The notes: a model not told the origin generated them from the letters alone. A DNA stretch of 64,000 nucleotides from Streptomyces griseofuscus (GCF_014673495.1 NZ_CP051006.1:1860001-1924000), one strand, 5' to 3'. Positions 48,761 through 58,270 are shown, numbered from the stretch's first letter. Made by a program: numbers and translations.

Positions 48761-49902
48761 GCGGTGTCCCGTTCGCGGCGGCCCTGGGCGTATCGCTCGT
48801 AGCGTTCGTACCGCTCGACCCGGCGGCGCTTGGCGCGCCGGAACCGGCGGGCGACCAGGCGGGCCAGGTCGGCCGCCCCCACCATACCGGCCTCGGGGCC
48901 GAGCTGGGCGCGGGTGATACGGGCCTCGGGGCGGTAGCCGCGGCCGGTGAGATGGCGCTTGAAGGCGTCCCTGGCGGGGCCGATGAGCAGATCGTCGGCG
49001 GCCGAGACGCCGCCGCCGATGACGAAGCAGGAGGGGTCGAGGGCGGCGGCCAGGTTGGCGATGCCGACGCCGAGCCACTGGCCGATGTCCTGGAGCAGCT
49101 CCACGCACATCGCGTCGCCCTCGCGGGCCAGCTCGGTGATCATCGGCCCGGTGATGTCGCCGATGTTGCCCCTGACGTGCTCGATGATCCCGTAGGCGAC
49201 CGGCGAGTCGGCCTGGGCCAGCTCGCGCGCCTCGCGGACCAGGGCGTTCCCGGAGCTGTACTGCTCCCAGCAGCCGCGGTTGCCGCACGGGCAGCGGTGG
49301 CCGCCGGGCACGACCTGCATATGGCCGAACTCGCCCGCGACACCGAACTTGCCCCGCTTGACCTGGCCGTCCTCCAGGATCGCGCCGCCGATACCGGTAC
49401 CCAGTGTGATCATCACCAGGTGGTCCTCGCCGCGCCCGGCGCCGAAGCGCCACTCGGCCCAGGCGGCCGTGTTGGCGTCGTTGTCCACCAGCACCGGCAC
49501 GGAGAGGCGGCCGCTGAGCCGGTCGCGCAGCGGTTCGTTGCGCCACGACAGGTGGGGGGCGAACAGGACGCGGTTGCGGTCCGCGTCGACCCAGCCGGCG
49601 GCGCCGATGCCGACCGCGTGCACGTCATGCCGGTCGGAGAGGTCCAGGACCAGCTCGACGATGGTGTCCTCGACGACCTTGGGGCTCTTCGACTTGTCCG
49701 GGGTCTCCGTGCGGAGCTTCTCCAGGATGTTGCCGTCGGCGTCCACGACGCCCGCCATCACCTTGGTGCCACCGATGTCGATGCCGACGGTGGGGACACG
49801 GGGGGCCGTCAGGTGGGACCGGCGCTCCCGGGTGCCGACCGTCCGCAGGACGGGGGCGCGGCGGGAGCCGATGGGGGCCGTGAGGTCGCGATAGGTGCTC
49901 AT
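48757..49902 (-). CDS. ROK-family sugar kinase (glucokinase-like)
   Basis: A 381-residue ROK kinase that phosphorylates a hexose or amino sugar with ATP. N-terminal phosphate loop VGIDIGGTKVMAGVVDADG, sugar/Mg site VPVLVDNDANTAAWAEWRFG, LGTGIGGAILEDGQ, EFGHMQV, and the zinc-binding CPCGNRGCWEQ. There is no N-terminal HTH, so it is an enzyme and not a ROK repressor. The C-terminal 30 residues are very basic with a repeated RYERYERYAQ, an unusual tail. ATG at 49902 follows a leader without an evident promoter element. It lies next to a sugar ABC transporter operon, consistent with phosphorylating the imported sugar. Confidence 0.88.
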   Translation of the reverse strand: MSTYRDLTAPIGSRRAPVLRTVGTRERRSHLTAPRVPTVGIDIGGTKVMAGVVDADGNILEKLRTETPDKSKSPKVVEDTIVELVLDLSDRHDVHAVGIGAAGWVDADRNRVLFAPHLSWRNEPLRDRLSGRLSVPVLVDNDANTAAWAEWRFGAGRGEDHLVMITLGTGIGGAILEDGQVKRGKFGVAGEFGHMQVVPGGHRCPCGNRGCWEQYSSGNALVREARELAQADSPVAYGIIEHVRGNIGDITGPMITELAREGDAMCVELLQDIGQWLGVGIANLAAALDPSCFVIGGGVSAADDLLIGPARDAFKRHLTGRGYRPEARITRAQLGPEAGMVGAADLARLVARRFRRAKRRRVERYERYERYAQGRRERDTA

Positions 49903-50009
49903 CGTTGGTCGATTGTGCCTCAACGACGGTAAGGGTGCCGTACAGGGCGAGGGCGAGGGGCGGGCGATCCCGGTGGTGTCCCGGTTGACCGCGGCGCCCC
50001 TCGGAACCC

Positions 50010-50831
50010 TCAGTCGCGCTGGAGTTCGTGACGCAGGACGTCCAGGTCGGAGCCGCCGGCCATCTGCGCGGTCAGCTCGTCCAGGGTGATCTCGTCCCGT
50101 GTGTGATTGCCCACCATGGTGCCGCGGCGCAGCAGCACGAACCGGTCGCCCACCAGGTACGCGTGGTGCGGGTTGTGGGTGATCAGGACGACGCCCAGGC
50201 CCTCGTCGCGGGCGGCGGCGACGTACTTGAGGACCACACCGGACTGCTTGACGCCGAGGGCCGCGGTCGGCTCGTCCAGGACGAGGACCTTGGCGCCGAA
50301 GTGGACGGCGCGGGCGATGGCCACGCACTGGCGTTCGCCGCCGGACAGGGTGCCGATGGGCTGGTCGACATCGCGCAGGTCGATGCCCATGCGCAGCAGC
50401 GCCTCGCGGGTGGTGCGGCGCATGAGGGCGGTGTCGAGGCGCTTGAAGGGGCCGGTGCCCTTACGGGGCTCGGAGCCGAGGAAGAAGTTGCGCCAGACCG
50501 GCATCAGGGGCACCACGGCCAGGTCCTGGTAGACCGTGGCGATGCCCCGGTCCAGGGCCTCGCGCGGGGAGGCGAGGCGGGTCTCCTCGCCCTCGATGCT
50601 CAGGGTGCCGCCGTCGTGCTGGTGCAGTCCGGCGATCATCTTGATCAGGGTGGACTTGCCCGCGCCGTTGTCGCCGAGGACGCAGGTGATTTCCCCCGCG
50701 TGCACCTGGAGGGACACGCCGTCCAGGGCGCGCACATTGCCGTAGTGCTTGCCGACGCAGGACAGCTCGACCAGGGCGGGCGCGGCCGTCGTCGCCGTCG
50801 GGGTGGTCTCGTCCGTCATGCCGTCCGTCAT
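50010..50831 (-). CDS. Sugar ABC transporter ATP-binding protein
   Basis: A 273-residue single-domain ABC ATPase: Walker [11 protein letters not shown], signature [15 protein letters not shown], Walker [17 protein letters not shown], switch His ITHNPHHAY. The ribose/xylose/inositol class often uses a fused double ATPase, whereas this one has a single domain, like FrcA-type carriers. The ATG at 50831 overlaps the permease stop (ATGA). Third gene of a binding protein-permease-ATPase operon. Confidence 0.9.
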   Translation of the reverse strand: MTDGMTDETTPTATTAAPALVELSCVGKHYGNVRALDGVSLQVHAGEITCVLGDNGAGKSTLIKMIAGLHQHDGGTLSIEGEETRLASPREALDRGIATVYQDLAVVPLMPVWRNFFLGSEPRKGTGPFKRLDTALMRRTTREALLRMGIDLRDVDQPIGTLSGGERQCVAIARAVHFGAKVLVLDEPTAALGVKQSGVVLKYVAAARDEGLGVVLITHNPHHAYLVGDRFVLLRRGTMVGNHTRDEITLDELTAQMAGGSDLDVLRHELQRD

Positions 50832-51904
50832 GTCGTCGCCTCCGCGCGCTTGCGGACCCAGGCGTTGAGCAGGGTCGCGAGGAGCAGCATCGCTCCGAGG
50901 AAGAACTTGAACCAGTCGGGGTTCCACTCGGCGAAGACGATGCCCTTGCTGGTCATGCCGAAGATCAGGGCGCCCACCGCGGAGCCGACCGCGCTGCCGT
51001 AGCCGCCGGTGATCAGGCAGCCGCCGATGACGGCCGCGATGATGTAGATCAGCTCATTGCCGACGCCCTCGCCGGACTGGACGGCGTCGAAGGAGAAGAG
51101 CAGGTGCTGGCCGGAGATCCAGGCGCCGAAGGCAACGCCCATGTAGAGGCCGATCTTCGTCTTGGCCACCGGCACGCCGACCGCGCGGGCCGCGTCCTCG
51201 TTGCCGCCGACCGCGAAGATCCAGTTGCCGACGCGGGTGCGCAGCAGGATCCAGGAGCCGAGGGCGACCAGGGCGAGCCACCACAGGATGGTGATCTTGA
51301 AGTCGACGCCGCCGACGGTGACCGTGGAGGCGAAGACGGCGCGGGCGCTGGAGAAGCCCTGCATGTCGGCGATGGTCTTGGTGGAGACCGTGCCGTCGAT
51401 CAGCTTGGTGAAGCCGAGGTTCATGCCGCACAGCATCAGGAAGGTGCCCAGCGTGATGATGAAGCTGGGCAGCTTGGTGCGCGTGAGCATGAAGCCGTTG
51501 AAGGCGCCGATGGCGAGGCTGACCAGCAGGGACACGCCGACGCCGACCCAGGTGTTCGCCGTCATCTGGTAGCTGAACATGGAGGAGATCAGCGCCGAGG
51601 ACGTCACGAGGACACCGGCCGACAGATCGAACTCGCCGCCGATCATCAGCAGCGCGACCGGTACGGCCATGATCCCGATGGTCGAGGAGGCGTACAGGAC
51701 GGTGCTGAGGCTGGAGGCGCGCAGGAAGCCGTCGGCGATCAGGGCGAAGAAGACGAAGACGGCGAGGGCGCCGACGACCGAGCCCAGCTCGGGGCGGGCG
51801 AGGAGCTTCTTCAGCGGGGAGGTCCGCAGGATCCGCTCGTCGGCCACCGGCGCCTCGGCCTTCTGTTCGACCGTGTTCGGCCCGGCGCTCTGTCCGGCGG
51901 TCAT
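50828..51904 (-). CDS. Sugar ABC transporter permease (RbsC/FrcC-like)
   Basis: A 358-residue inner-membrane protein with about ten hydrophobic helices. Typical of the carbohydrate uptake-2 class: [60 protein letters not shown] (cytoplasmic ATPase-coupling loop) and [23 protein letters not shown] at 51904 overlaps the binding-protein stop. It imports a monosaccharide or polyol; the sugar is not identifiable from the sequence, though the adjacent MocA dehydrogenase suggests inositol or a related compound. Confidence 0.9.
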   Translation of the reverse strand: MTAGQSAGPNTVEQKAEAPVADERILRTSPLKKLLARPELGSVVGALAVFVFFALIADGFLRASSLSTVLYASSTIGIMAVPVALLMIGGEFDLSAGVLVTSSALISSMFSYQMTANTWVGVGVSLLVSLAIGAFNGFMLTRTKLPSFIITLGTFLMLCGMNLGFTKLIDGTVSTKTIADMQGFSSARAVFASTVTVGGVDFKITILWWLALVALGSWILLRTRVGNWIFAVGGNEDAARAVGVPVAKTKIGLYMGVAFGAWISGQHLLFSFDAVQSGEGVGNELIYIIAAVIGGCLITGGYGSAVGSAVGALIFGMTSKGIVFAEWNPDWFKFFLGAMLLLATLLNAWVRKRAEATT

Positions 51905-52905
51905 CGGGTGCCCCGCTCGGTGTACGCGGCCAGCGTGGCCGCCTGGTCCTTGGTGATGATCTGCGGTCCGGTCAGCACCGGCTTGCCGCCGCCGAGGACG
52001 TCGCCGTTGTACTTGTAGGCCCACAGCAGGTCGACCGCCTCGTACCCCTGGAGGTACGGCTGCTGGTCCACCGCGAAGCCCAGGGTGCCGTTCTGGAGCG
52101 AGGCCGCGACCTGCGCGTTGAGGTCGAAGGTGTCCACCTCGGCCTTGCTGCCCGCGTCGCTCCTCGCCTTCACGGCGGTGTCGGCGTAGGGCGCACCGAG
52201 GGTGACGACGCTGTCCAGGGACTTGTCGGCCTGGAGCTTGGCCTCGATGGCGGACTGCACGTCGGGCATGTTCGTGCCGTTGACGTAGAGCTTCTGGAGT
52301 TTGCCCTTGAAGGTCTTGGCGACGCCGTCGCAGCGCTGCTCATGGCCCACGTTGCCCTGCTCGTGCAGCACGCACAGGGCCTTCTTCCTGCCGCGCTTGT
52401 TCAGCTCGTCGCCGACCGCCTCACCGGCGATGGTCTCGTCCTGGCCGATGTGGGTGAGCGCGCCGAACGCCTTGGACTCCTCCGAGCCGGAGTTGACCGT
52501 GATCACCGGGATGCCGGCCTTCTCGGCGCGCTGGACGGCGGCCTTCATGGCGTCCGGCTTCGCCAGGGTGACGATGATGCCGTCGACCTTCTTGTCGACC
52601 GCCGCGTCCACCAGCTGGGCCTGCTGCTGGGCGTCGTCGTCGTGCGAGTACAGGAAGTTGATGTTGTCCTTGACGGCGGCCTGCTTGGCGCCGCTCTGCA
52701 CGATGTCCCAGAAGGTGTCGCCGTCTCCCGAGTGCGTGATCATCGCGAAGGTCCAGCGGGGGGTGTTCACCGCCGCCCTGCCCTGGGCGACGGCGGCCTT
52801 GCGGGCGTCCTCGGCCCGCTTCCCGCCGGTGCTGCTGCAACCCGCGAGGCACACCGAGAGTGCCCCTGCGACCGCCATGACTGCCCAGGTCCGAAACCGT
52901 GCCAC
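51901..52905 (-). CDS. Sugar ABC transporter substrate-binding lipoprotein
   Basis: A 334-residue lipoprotein of the periplasmic binding protein type I (RbsB-like) class. Signal peptide with lipobox LAGC (Cys23) and mature domain: TFWDIVQSGAKQAAVKDNIN, VDGIIVTLAKPDAMKAAVQR, GIPVITVNSGSEES, FAVDQQPYLQGYEAVDLLWA. GTG start at 52905 with AAGGG upstream. First gene of the transporter operon; the divergent-looking space to the GntR gene at 53140 holds no clear operator. GntR control is inferred. Confidence 0.9.
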   Translation of the reverse strand: MARFRTWAVMAVAGALSVCLAGCSSTGGKRAEDARKAAVAQGRAAVNTPRWTFAMITHSGDGDTFWDIVQSGAKQAAVKDNINFLYSHDDDAQQQAQLVDAAVDKKVDGIIVTLAKPDAMKAAVQRAEKAGIPVITVNSGSEESKAFGALTHIGQDETIAGEAVGDELNKRGRKKALCVLHEQGNVGHEQRCDGVAKTFKGKLQKLYVNGTNMPDVQSAIEAKLQADKSLDSVVTLGAPYADTAVKARSDAGSKAEVDTFDLNAQVAASLQNGTLGFAVDQQPYLQGYEAVDLLWAYKYNGDVLGGGKPVLTGPQIITKDQAATLAAYTERGTR

Positions 52906-53139
52906 GAGGCCGTGCCCTTCTCGCTGTCTCCAGCTGACTCTCAGCTGTCCTTGCTCCGACGTGCGGATGGGGCGGCGAACTCACCGTCGGTGTGTCCCGG
53001 CGGCGACCTCACCAGCCCCAAACACTTCAGTATCGGTCACCGGGGTGGGCGGGCGGACGGCCGGGGAGGAGATTCCGGTCACCTTGTCCGGACAATGCGA
53101 CGAACGCCGACCGGACGATATGACGAACGACCGGCGCGA

Positions 53140-53904
53140 TCAGGGCCGTACGAGCAGCTGGAACTCGAAGGCGTAGCGGCTCGGGCGGTAGGTGTGGTCG
53201 CCGTACTCGACCGTGCGCCCTGTGTCGTCGTAGGTGGTGCGGCACATGGTGAGCAGCGGGGCGCCGTCGGCCTCGCCGAGCCGCTCGGCCTCCATGGCGG
53301 TGGCGCCGCGGGCGCCGATCGACTGGCGGGCGCTGTGCAGGGTGATCCCGGCGGTGCGCAGCAGCCGGTACAGGCCGGTCGCCTCCAGCTGGGCGGTGTC
53401 CAGGTCGAGCAGTCCGGGGGGCAGATGGTTGATCAGGTAGGCGATGGGCTCGCCGTGCGCGAGCCGGAGCCGTTCGACGCGGTGGACGTCGGCGCCCTCG
53501 GTGACGCCGAGCGCGGCCGCGAGCTCGGCGGTGGCCGGGACGACCGTGTTGACCAGGACCTTCGTCGTGGGGCGCTGGCCTGCCGCCGCCAGGTCGTCGT
53601 AGAGGCTGCTCAGCTCCAGCGGGCGCTTGACCCTGCTGTGCACGACCTGGGTGCCGACGCCCCGGCGGCGCACCAGCAGCCCCTTGTCGACCAGGGACTG
53701 GATGGCCTGGCGGACGGTGGGGCGGGACAGGCCGAGCCGCGCGGCCAGTTCGATCTCGTTGCCCAGCAGGCTCCCGGGGGTCAGGCTTCCGTGCTCGATC
53801 GCGGCCTCCAGCTGCTGGGACAGCTGGAAGTACAGCGGCACCGGTGAACCCCGGTCCACGCGGAGTTCGAGCGCGACGGTCGGGTCCACATCTGGTTTCG
53901 GCAC
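53140..53904 (-). CDS. GntR-family regulator, HutC subfamily (UTRA domain)
   Basis: A 254-residue protein. Winged helix at about residues 20-85 (VPLYFQLSQQLEAAIEHGSL, ELAARLGLSRPTVRQAIQSL, GLLVRRRGVGTQVV) and a C-terminal UTRA effector domain that binds small molecules (VHRVERLRLAHGEPIAYLIN, YRLLRTAGITLHSARQSIGA, TYDDTGRTVEYGDHTYRPSR). It lies between the sugar transporter genes and the divergently transcribed MocA dehydrogenase, so it probably represses both until the sugar or a catabolite is present. Confidence 0.9.
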   Translation of the reverse strand: MPKPDVDPTVALELRVDRGSPVPLYFQLSQQLEAAIEHGSLTPGSLLGNEIELAARLGLSRPTVRQAIQSLVDKGLLVRRRGVGTQVVHSRVKRPLELSSLYDDLAAAGQRPTTKVLVNTVVPATAELAAALGVTEGADVHRVERLRLAHGEPIAYLINHLPPGLLDLDTAQLEATGLYRLLRTAGITLHSARQSIGARGATAMEAERLGEADGAPLLTMCRTTYDDTGRTVEYGDHTYRPSRYAFEFQLLVRP

Positions 53905-53955
53905 GGGCCCGAGCGTAGCCGGGTGCGCAGTTGACGGGAAGTCGTGAAGTCCGGT

Positions 53956-53977
53956 TGTCCTAACATATGAATTGACA
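53956..53977. promoter_or_regulatory. Possible GntR operator between gntR and mocA-like genes
   Basis: TGTC-N14-GACA imperfect inverted repeat around CTAACATATGAATT in an AT-rich 100-bp divergent gap. Position is right for a HutC-type site; sequence support is weak. Confidence 0.35.
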
Positions 53978-54007
53978 GGGGCCGGGGCGCGCCGTCACTT
54001 TGTTTCC

Positions 54008-55030
54008 ATGCGCATCGGGGTCATCGGTACGGGCCGCATCGGCACCCTTCACGCGAACACGCTCAGCCGTCATCGCGAGGTCGGCTCGCTGATCCTGACG
54101 GACGCCGACCCGGCGCGTGCGCAGCGGCTCGCGCAGCGGCTGGGCGAGACGGCGGCGCCGGGGGTGGACGAGATCTTCCGCTGGGGTGTGGACGCGGTGG
54201 TGATCACCACGGCGACCGCGGCCCACGCCGAGCTGATCGGCCGGGCGGCACGCTCGGGCCTGCCGGTCTTCTGCGAGAAGCCGATCGCCCTGGACCTGCC
54301 GGGCACGCTCCAGGCGCTCGCCGAGGTGGCGGCGGCCGGCACGGTGCTCCAGATGGGCTTCCAGCGCCGCTTCGACGCGGGGTACGCCGGGGCGCGCGAG
54401 GCGGTGCGCGCCGGGCGGCTCGGCCGGCTGCACACCGTACGGGCCCTGACCTGCGACCAGTCCCCTCCTCCGGCCGAGTGGCTGCGGCCGTCCGGCGGGC
54501 TGTTCCGGGACACGCTCATCCATGACTTCGACATCCTGCGCTGGGTGACGGGCCGGGAGGTCACTGACGTCTACGCGGCCGGTTCGGACACGGGCCCCGC
54601 GATGTTCCGCGAGGCCGGTGACGCCTGTACGGGCGCGGCGCTGCTCACCCTGGACGACGGCACCCTGGCCACCACGACCGCGACCCGCACCAACGGCGCG
54701 GGCTACGACGTCCGGATGGAGCTGGCCGGGGAGCGGGACACGGTGGTGGTCGGACTGGACGACCGCACCCCGCTCGCCTCCACCGAACCGACCGGCCCAC
54801 CACCCGCGGACAAGCCCTGGACCGGCTTCCTGGAACGCTTCGCGCCCGCGTACGAGGCCGAGCTGTGCGCCTTCGTGGAGGTGCTGCACGGCACCCGCGC
54901 CAACCCCTGCGACGGACCGGAGGCCCTCCAGGCGCTGCGGATCGCCGAGGCGTGCGAGATCTCGCGGCGGGAGCGGCGGGCGGTGGCGATGACGGAGATC
55001 GCGACGGCGCCGGAGTCCGGGGACGGCTGA
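54008..55030 (+). CDS. Gfo/Idh/MocA-family oxidoreductase (inositol 2-dehydrogenase-like)
   Basis: A 340-residue NAD(P)-dependent sugar or polyol dehydrogenase. N-terminal Rossmann fold RIGVIGTGRIGTLHANTL, VVITTATAAHAELIGRAARS, the conserved VFCEKPIALDLPGTL (EKP motif with catalytic Lys), and RDTLIHDFDILRWVTGREV holding the D-x-x-x-H site. Start ATG 54008. Divergent from the GntR regulator and adjacent to a sugar ABC importer, so it likely oxidises the imported compound. Myo-inositol is a reasonable guess but other iol genes are not in the window. Confidence 0.88.
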   Translation: MRIGVIGTGRIGTLHANTLSRHREVGSLILTDADPARAQRLAQRLGETAAPGVDEIFRWGVDAVVITTATAAHAELIGRAARSGLPVFCEKPIALDLPGTLQALAEVAAAGTVLQMGFQRRFDAGYAGAREAVRAGRLGRLHTVRALTCDQSPPPAEWLRPSGGLFRDTLIHDFDILRWVTGREVTDVYAAGSDTGPAMFREAGDACTGAALLTLDDGTLATTTATRTNGAGYDVRMELAGERDTVVVGLDDRTPLASTEPTGPPPADKPWTGFLERFAPAYEAELCAFVEVLHGTRANPCDGPEALQALRIAEACEISRRERRAVAMTEIATAPESGDG

Positions 55031-55064
55031 GCCCCGGCGGCTCTACCGGCGCGCTCCGGCGGCT

Positions 55065-56264
55065 CTACCAGCGCACCGGCAGGCTCCGCAGCCCGCGCAT
55101 CAGCATGCCCGGCAGCCATTCGTCGTGCGGGCCGTCCAGGGCGAGACCGGGGACGCGGTCCAGCAGGGTGGAGAGGGCGATACGGCCCTCCAGGCGGGCC
55201 AGGGGCGCACCCAGGCAGTAGTGGAGGCCGTGGCCGAAGGCGAGGTGGCCGCGGGTGTCACGGCGGATGTCGAAGCGGTCGGGGGCGGGGAAGCGGGCGC
55301 CGTCGCGCTGGGCGGCGGTGAGGCCGATCATCACGTGTTCGCCCTGCTCGACGCGGACGCCACCGATGTCCAGCGGCTCGGCCGCGTACCGGAACGTGGC
55401 GTTCTCCACCGGGCCCTCCCAGCGCAGCGTCTCCTCGACCACACCGTCGATCAGGCTCATGTCGGCGCGCAGGGCGGCGAGTTGGTCGGGGTGGGTGAGC
55501 AGGGCGAGGACGCCGTTGCCGATGAGATTGACCGTGGTCTCATGGCCCGCGATGAGCAACAGGAAGGCCATGCCGCGCAGTTCCTCGGGCGAGAGCCGGT
55601 CGCCGTCCTCGGCGGTGGTGCGGACCAGGTCGCCGAGAAGGTCGCCGGTGACCCCGGAGCGGCGCTTGTCCTCGATCAGTTCGGTGAGGTAATCGCCGAG
55701 CCGGGCCATCGCCTCGCGCTCGGACCCCGGGTCGGTCGGTGCGACCACCTGGGTGGAGATCTTGCGGAACCCGGTGCGGTCCATCTCGGGGACGCCGAGC
55801 AGTTCGCAGATGACGGTGAGGGGCAGCGGGTAGGCGAGGGCGGCGATGAGGTCGGCGTGGGAGCTGCTGCCCGCCGACAGCATCTCGTCCAGCAGTTCGT
55901 CCGTGATCCGCTGGATACGCGGCCGCAGTTGCTCGATCCGGCGCATGGTGAAGGCCCGGGTGACGAGGGCGCGCAGCCGGGTGTGCTGGGGCGGGTCGGT
56001 GGCCAGCAGATCCCTGCCGATCAGCTCCTGGTCGAGGAAGGTCACGCCGATCTTCGTGCCGTCCTTGGCGAGCCGGGGGTCGGCGAGGGCGGCGCGCGCC
56101 TCCTCGTACCCGACGACGAGCCAGGTCTCGTAGTCCTCGTCCGCATGGGGTATCCGGACCCGGTGCACCGGGCCGCACTCGCGCAGCATGGCGTACACCG
56201 GATGCGGGTCGCGCCGCAGCGCGTCCCCGAACTCCCCCAGGTCCACTGTCTTTCGCCGGTCCAT
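55065..56264 (-). CDS. Cytochrome P450 (CYP107-like)
   Basis: A 399-residue P450. I-helix LLIAGHETTVNLIGNGVLAL, K-helix EETLR (ExxR), heme loop FGHGLHYCLGAPLARLEGRI with Cys at about 350. The overall pattern (early CGPVHRV, then LVVGYEEARAALADPRLAKD) matches the actinobacterial CYP107 group, hydroxylating macrolides and many xenobiotics. Start ATG 56264. It converges on the MocA dehydrogenase with 34 bp between. No ferredoxin partner nearby. Substrate unknown. Confidence 0.9.
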   Translation of the reverse strand: MDRRKTVDLGEFGDALRRDPHPVYAMLRECGPVHRVRIPHADEDYETWLVVGYEEARAALADPRLAKDGTKIGVTFLDQELIGRDLLATDPPQHTRLRALVTRAFTMRRIEQLRPRIQRITDELLDEMLSAGSSSHADLIAALAYPLPLTVICELLGVPEMDRTGFRKISTQVVAPTDPGSEREAMARLGDYLTELIEDKRRSGVTGDLLGDLVRTTAEDGDRLSPEELRGMAFLLLIAGHETTVNLIGNGVLALLTHPDQLAALRADMSLIDGVVEETLRWEGPVENATFRYAAEPLDIGGVRVEQGEHVMIGLTAAQRDGARFPAPDRFDIRRDTRGHLAFGHGLHYCLGAPLARLEGRIALSTLLDRVPGLALDGPHDEWLPGMLMRGLRSLPVRW

Positions 56265-56491
56265 GACTCCCCTTCCGGACTCCCCCGAGGCCGACCGGGC
56301 GCGTCCCGGTGCCCGGAGAACGCGCGGGGCGCGAGCCGGGTGCCCGGGACCGCGGAAATTCCCTGCGGGGAACGGGAGATGGCCGAAAAGGACGTGCCGG
56401 GCGCCGGGTACGACTCGCCCCGCGGCCGTCGGGTGGGGGTGGGGGCCGCGGGGCGAGGCTCGGTGTGGATCACATGCGGATCAGCCGTGGT

Positions 56492-56914
56492 TCAGCAGTC
56501 GAAGTCGATCAGGTCGAACGTCTCGTAGTGGTCGGAGGTGTAGTAGTCCTCCTGGCTGCGCTCACCGGTGACGATGCGGCGGGTGCCGCGGGTGGGGGCG
56601 CCGGGGGTCACCACGGTGTACTCGTGGTAGTAGCCGGAGGACTGGCTGGGCAGGACGCCCTCGCGGTTGGAGAAGACCGTGCCGTCCTGCGAGTAGGGGT
56701 AGGGGCCGCCCTTGGCGATGAGGGCGAGGGTGTCGTCGGCCTGCGGCGGCAGGGTGCTGTGGCAGATGCTGCCGACGGAGGCCGCGGAGACGGCGGGCGC
56801 GGCGGGGACGACGGACGCGTTCGCCGTGGTGGCGGAGACGGTCCCGCCGGCGAGGAGTGCGGACAGGACTGCGGCTGCGGCGCCGATACGAGCGGCGCGT
56901 GGGGGGATACGCAT
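56492..56914 (-). CDS. Secreted guanyl-specific ribonuclease (RNase Sa family)
   Basis: A 140-residue exported RNase. Signal peptide about 1-35 (ARIGAAAAVLSALLAGG). The mature domain is nearly that of RNase Sa: SICHSTLPPQADDTLALIAK, GPYPYSQDGTVFSNREGVLP and SGYYHEYTVVTPG. Catalytic Glu (YHEY), Arg (RGTRRI) and His (TSDHYE) are all present, as is the N-/C-terminal Cys pair forming the disulfide. It cleaves RNA 3' to guanosine via a 2',3'-cyclic phosphate. Producers usually need a barstar-type inhibitor; none is adjacent. Start ATG 56914. Confidence 0.95.
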   Translation of the reverse strand: MRIPPRAARIGAAAAVLSALLAGGTVSATTANASVVPAAPAVSAASVGSICHSTLPPQADDTLALIAKGGPYPYSQDGTVFSNREGVLPSQSSGYYHEYTVVTPGAPTRGTRRIVTGERSQEDYYTSDHYETFDLIDFDC

Positions 56915-57104
56915 GACGCCATGATGACGCGCGTAGACAAGGACATGTCAACGACAACGCCGTGGAATTTCCCCTCAAGTAACCGTGTTTTTCAACCAGT
57001 TCACCTTCCTCCTCGGGACACCCACAGGACGGGCACAGGGCGGTCACCGAAGGCTCGGGGCGAGCCCGGCGCGCGCCTGGCGCGAGCCCGGTTGTGCGCC
57101 GGGG

Positions 57105-57683
57105 TCACTCCGCCTGCGCCAGCAGGGCATGCACCGCCGCGCTCGTCCGTTCCAGGTCGCCGGTGGCGAGGAGGTCCAGCAGGGCGCCCCTGAGGGTGGC
57201 GAGCACGAGGGTGCGCCGGGCCAGGCCCGCTTCGGTGTCGCGCACCTCGGGGCGCTGGCCGGCGGCGAGCAGGGCGAGCCAGTCCTCGACCGTGTCGCTC
57301 GCGAATCCGGCCCAGGGACCGTCGGGCTCCACGAGGGAGCGGGCATAGCTCTCGACCCAGAGCGTCAGCAGCCCGCGGTGGGCGTCCTCGGACAGCCACC
57401 GCCACAGCTCGCGGGCGATCGACCCCAGCCCCGCCGCCGGATCGCGCGCGGCCGCGAGCCGGCGCATGGCGGCCAGCTCATCGGCCCTGGCCCGCGCCAG
57501 CAGGGCCCGGACCAGGCCGTCCTTGCTGCCGAACAGATACAGCAGCACCCGCGGGGAGGACTTGATCTCCGCCGCGAGCGGGCGCAGGGACAGATCGGCC
57601 AGGCCGCTGCGCAGCGCATGGGCGTACGCCGCTTCCAGCAGTTCCTGCCGTCGCGGAGAAGGGGTTGCTTCGGATCGGGCCAC
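57105..57683 (-). CDS. TetR-family regulator
   Basis: A 192-residue protein: N-terminal HTH (RQELLEAAYAHALRSGLADL, LRPLAAEIKSSPRVLLYLFG, SKDGLVRALL) and an all-helical ligand domain. GTG start at 57683. Divergent from the GNAT gene, with a perfect 8-bp inverted repeat in the 50-bp gap, so it very likely represses itself and the acetyltransferase. The HTH recognition helix (SSPRVLLYLFG) deviates from the usual SxxTLYxHF, but the fold is clear. Ligand unknown. Confidence 0.85.
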   Translation of the reverse strand: MARSEATPSPRRQELLEAAYAHALRSGLADLSLRPLAAEIKSSPRVLLYLFGSKDGLVRALLARARADELAAMRRLAAARDPAAGLGSIARELWRWLSEDAHRGLLTLWVESYARSLVEPDGPWAGFASDTVEDWLALLAAGQRPEVRDTEAGLARRTLVLATLRGALLDLLATGDLERTSAAVHALLAQAE

Positions 57684-57695
57684 CCGGGTTAGTGT

Positions 57696-57715
57696 ACTGA
57701 AACAGTCGTTTCAGT
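57696..57715. promoter_or_regulatory. TetR operator
   Basis: Perfect inverted repeat ACTGAAAC-AGTC-GTTTCAGT between the divergent tetR and GNAT genes, 12 bp from the tetR start codon and 18 bp from the GNAT start. Confidence 0.75.
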
Positions 57716-57733
57716 GAGAGGTGGGTGGTCCTG

Positions 57734-58231
57734 ATGGCGGCGGAACACGAGGTGGTCGTCCGTCCGCTCGGCCGGCCCGGGGACCTGGGCTGGGTGGTGA
57801 TGGCGCACGGCGAGCTCTATGAGCGGGAGTTCGGCTGGGACGCGGACTTCGAGGCGCTGGTCGCCCGGATCGTCGCCGACCACACCCGCGCGACGGGGGC
57901 GGGACCGCGGGCGGCCTGGATCGCCGAGGTCGACGGGGTACGGGCCGGCTGTGTCTTCTGCGCGCCCGGCGACGAGGAGGGCACCGCGAAGCTGCGCCTG
58001 CTGCTGGTGGACCCCGCGGCGCGCGGGCTCGGGCTCGGCACCCGACTGGTCGAGGAATGCCTGCGCCACGCGCGCGAGGCGGGGTGCGCGGCGATCACGC
58101 TGTGGACGAACGACGTACTGAAGACGGCGCGCCGCATCTACGAGGCGCACGGCTTCGAACTGGTCGCGGCGCAGGCCCATCACAGCTTCGGCCACGACCT
58201 CGTCGGCCAGACATGGCGACGCGCCCTGTGA
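57734..58231 (+). CDS. GNAT-family N-acetyltransferase
   Basis: A 165-residue acetyl-CoA-dependent acetyltransferase. The acetyl-CoA motif A is LLLVDPAARGLGLGTRLVEE (R/QxxGxG/A), preceded by strand AAWIAEVDGVRAGCVF and followed by ITLWTNDVLKTARRIYEAHG. This group is often encoded beside MarR or TetR regulators and probably acetylates small amines. Start ATG 57734 is preferred; GTG 57725 is in frame and closer to GAGAGG, so either is possible. Regulated by the divergent TetR protein by position. Confidence 0.83.
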   Translation: MAAEHEVVVRPLGRPGDLGWVVMAHGELYEREFGWDADFEALVARIVADHTRATGAGPRAAWIAEVDGVRAGCVFCAPGDEEGTAKLRLLLVDPAARGLGLGTRLVEECLRHAREAGCAAITLWTNDVLKTARRIYEAHGFELVAAQAHHSFGHDLVGQTWRRAL

Positions 58232-58233
58232 CG

Positions 58234-58261
58234 TCCCTCCGCGCGAGCTCCGCGCGAGGGA
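58234..58261. terminator. Bidirectional terminator between GNAT and AIM24 genes
   Basis: Hairpin TCCCT-C-CGCGCG / CGCGCG-AGGGA with one bulged C and a 5-nt loop, between convergent genes; no T run. Confidence 0.6.
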
Positions 58262-58270
58262 GCCCGGGGC

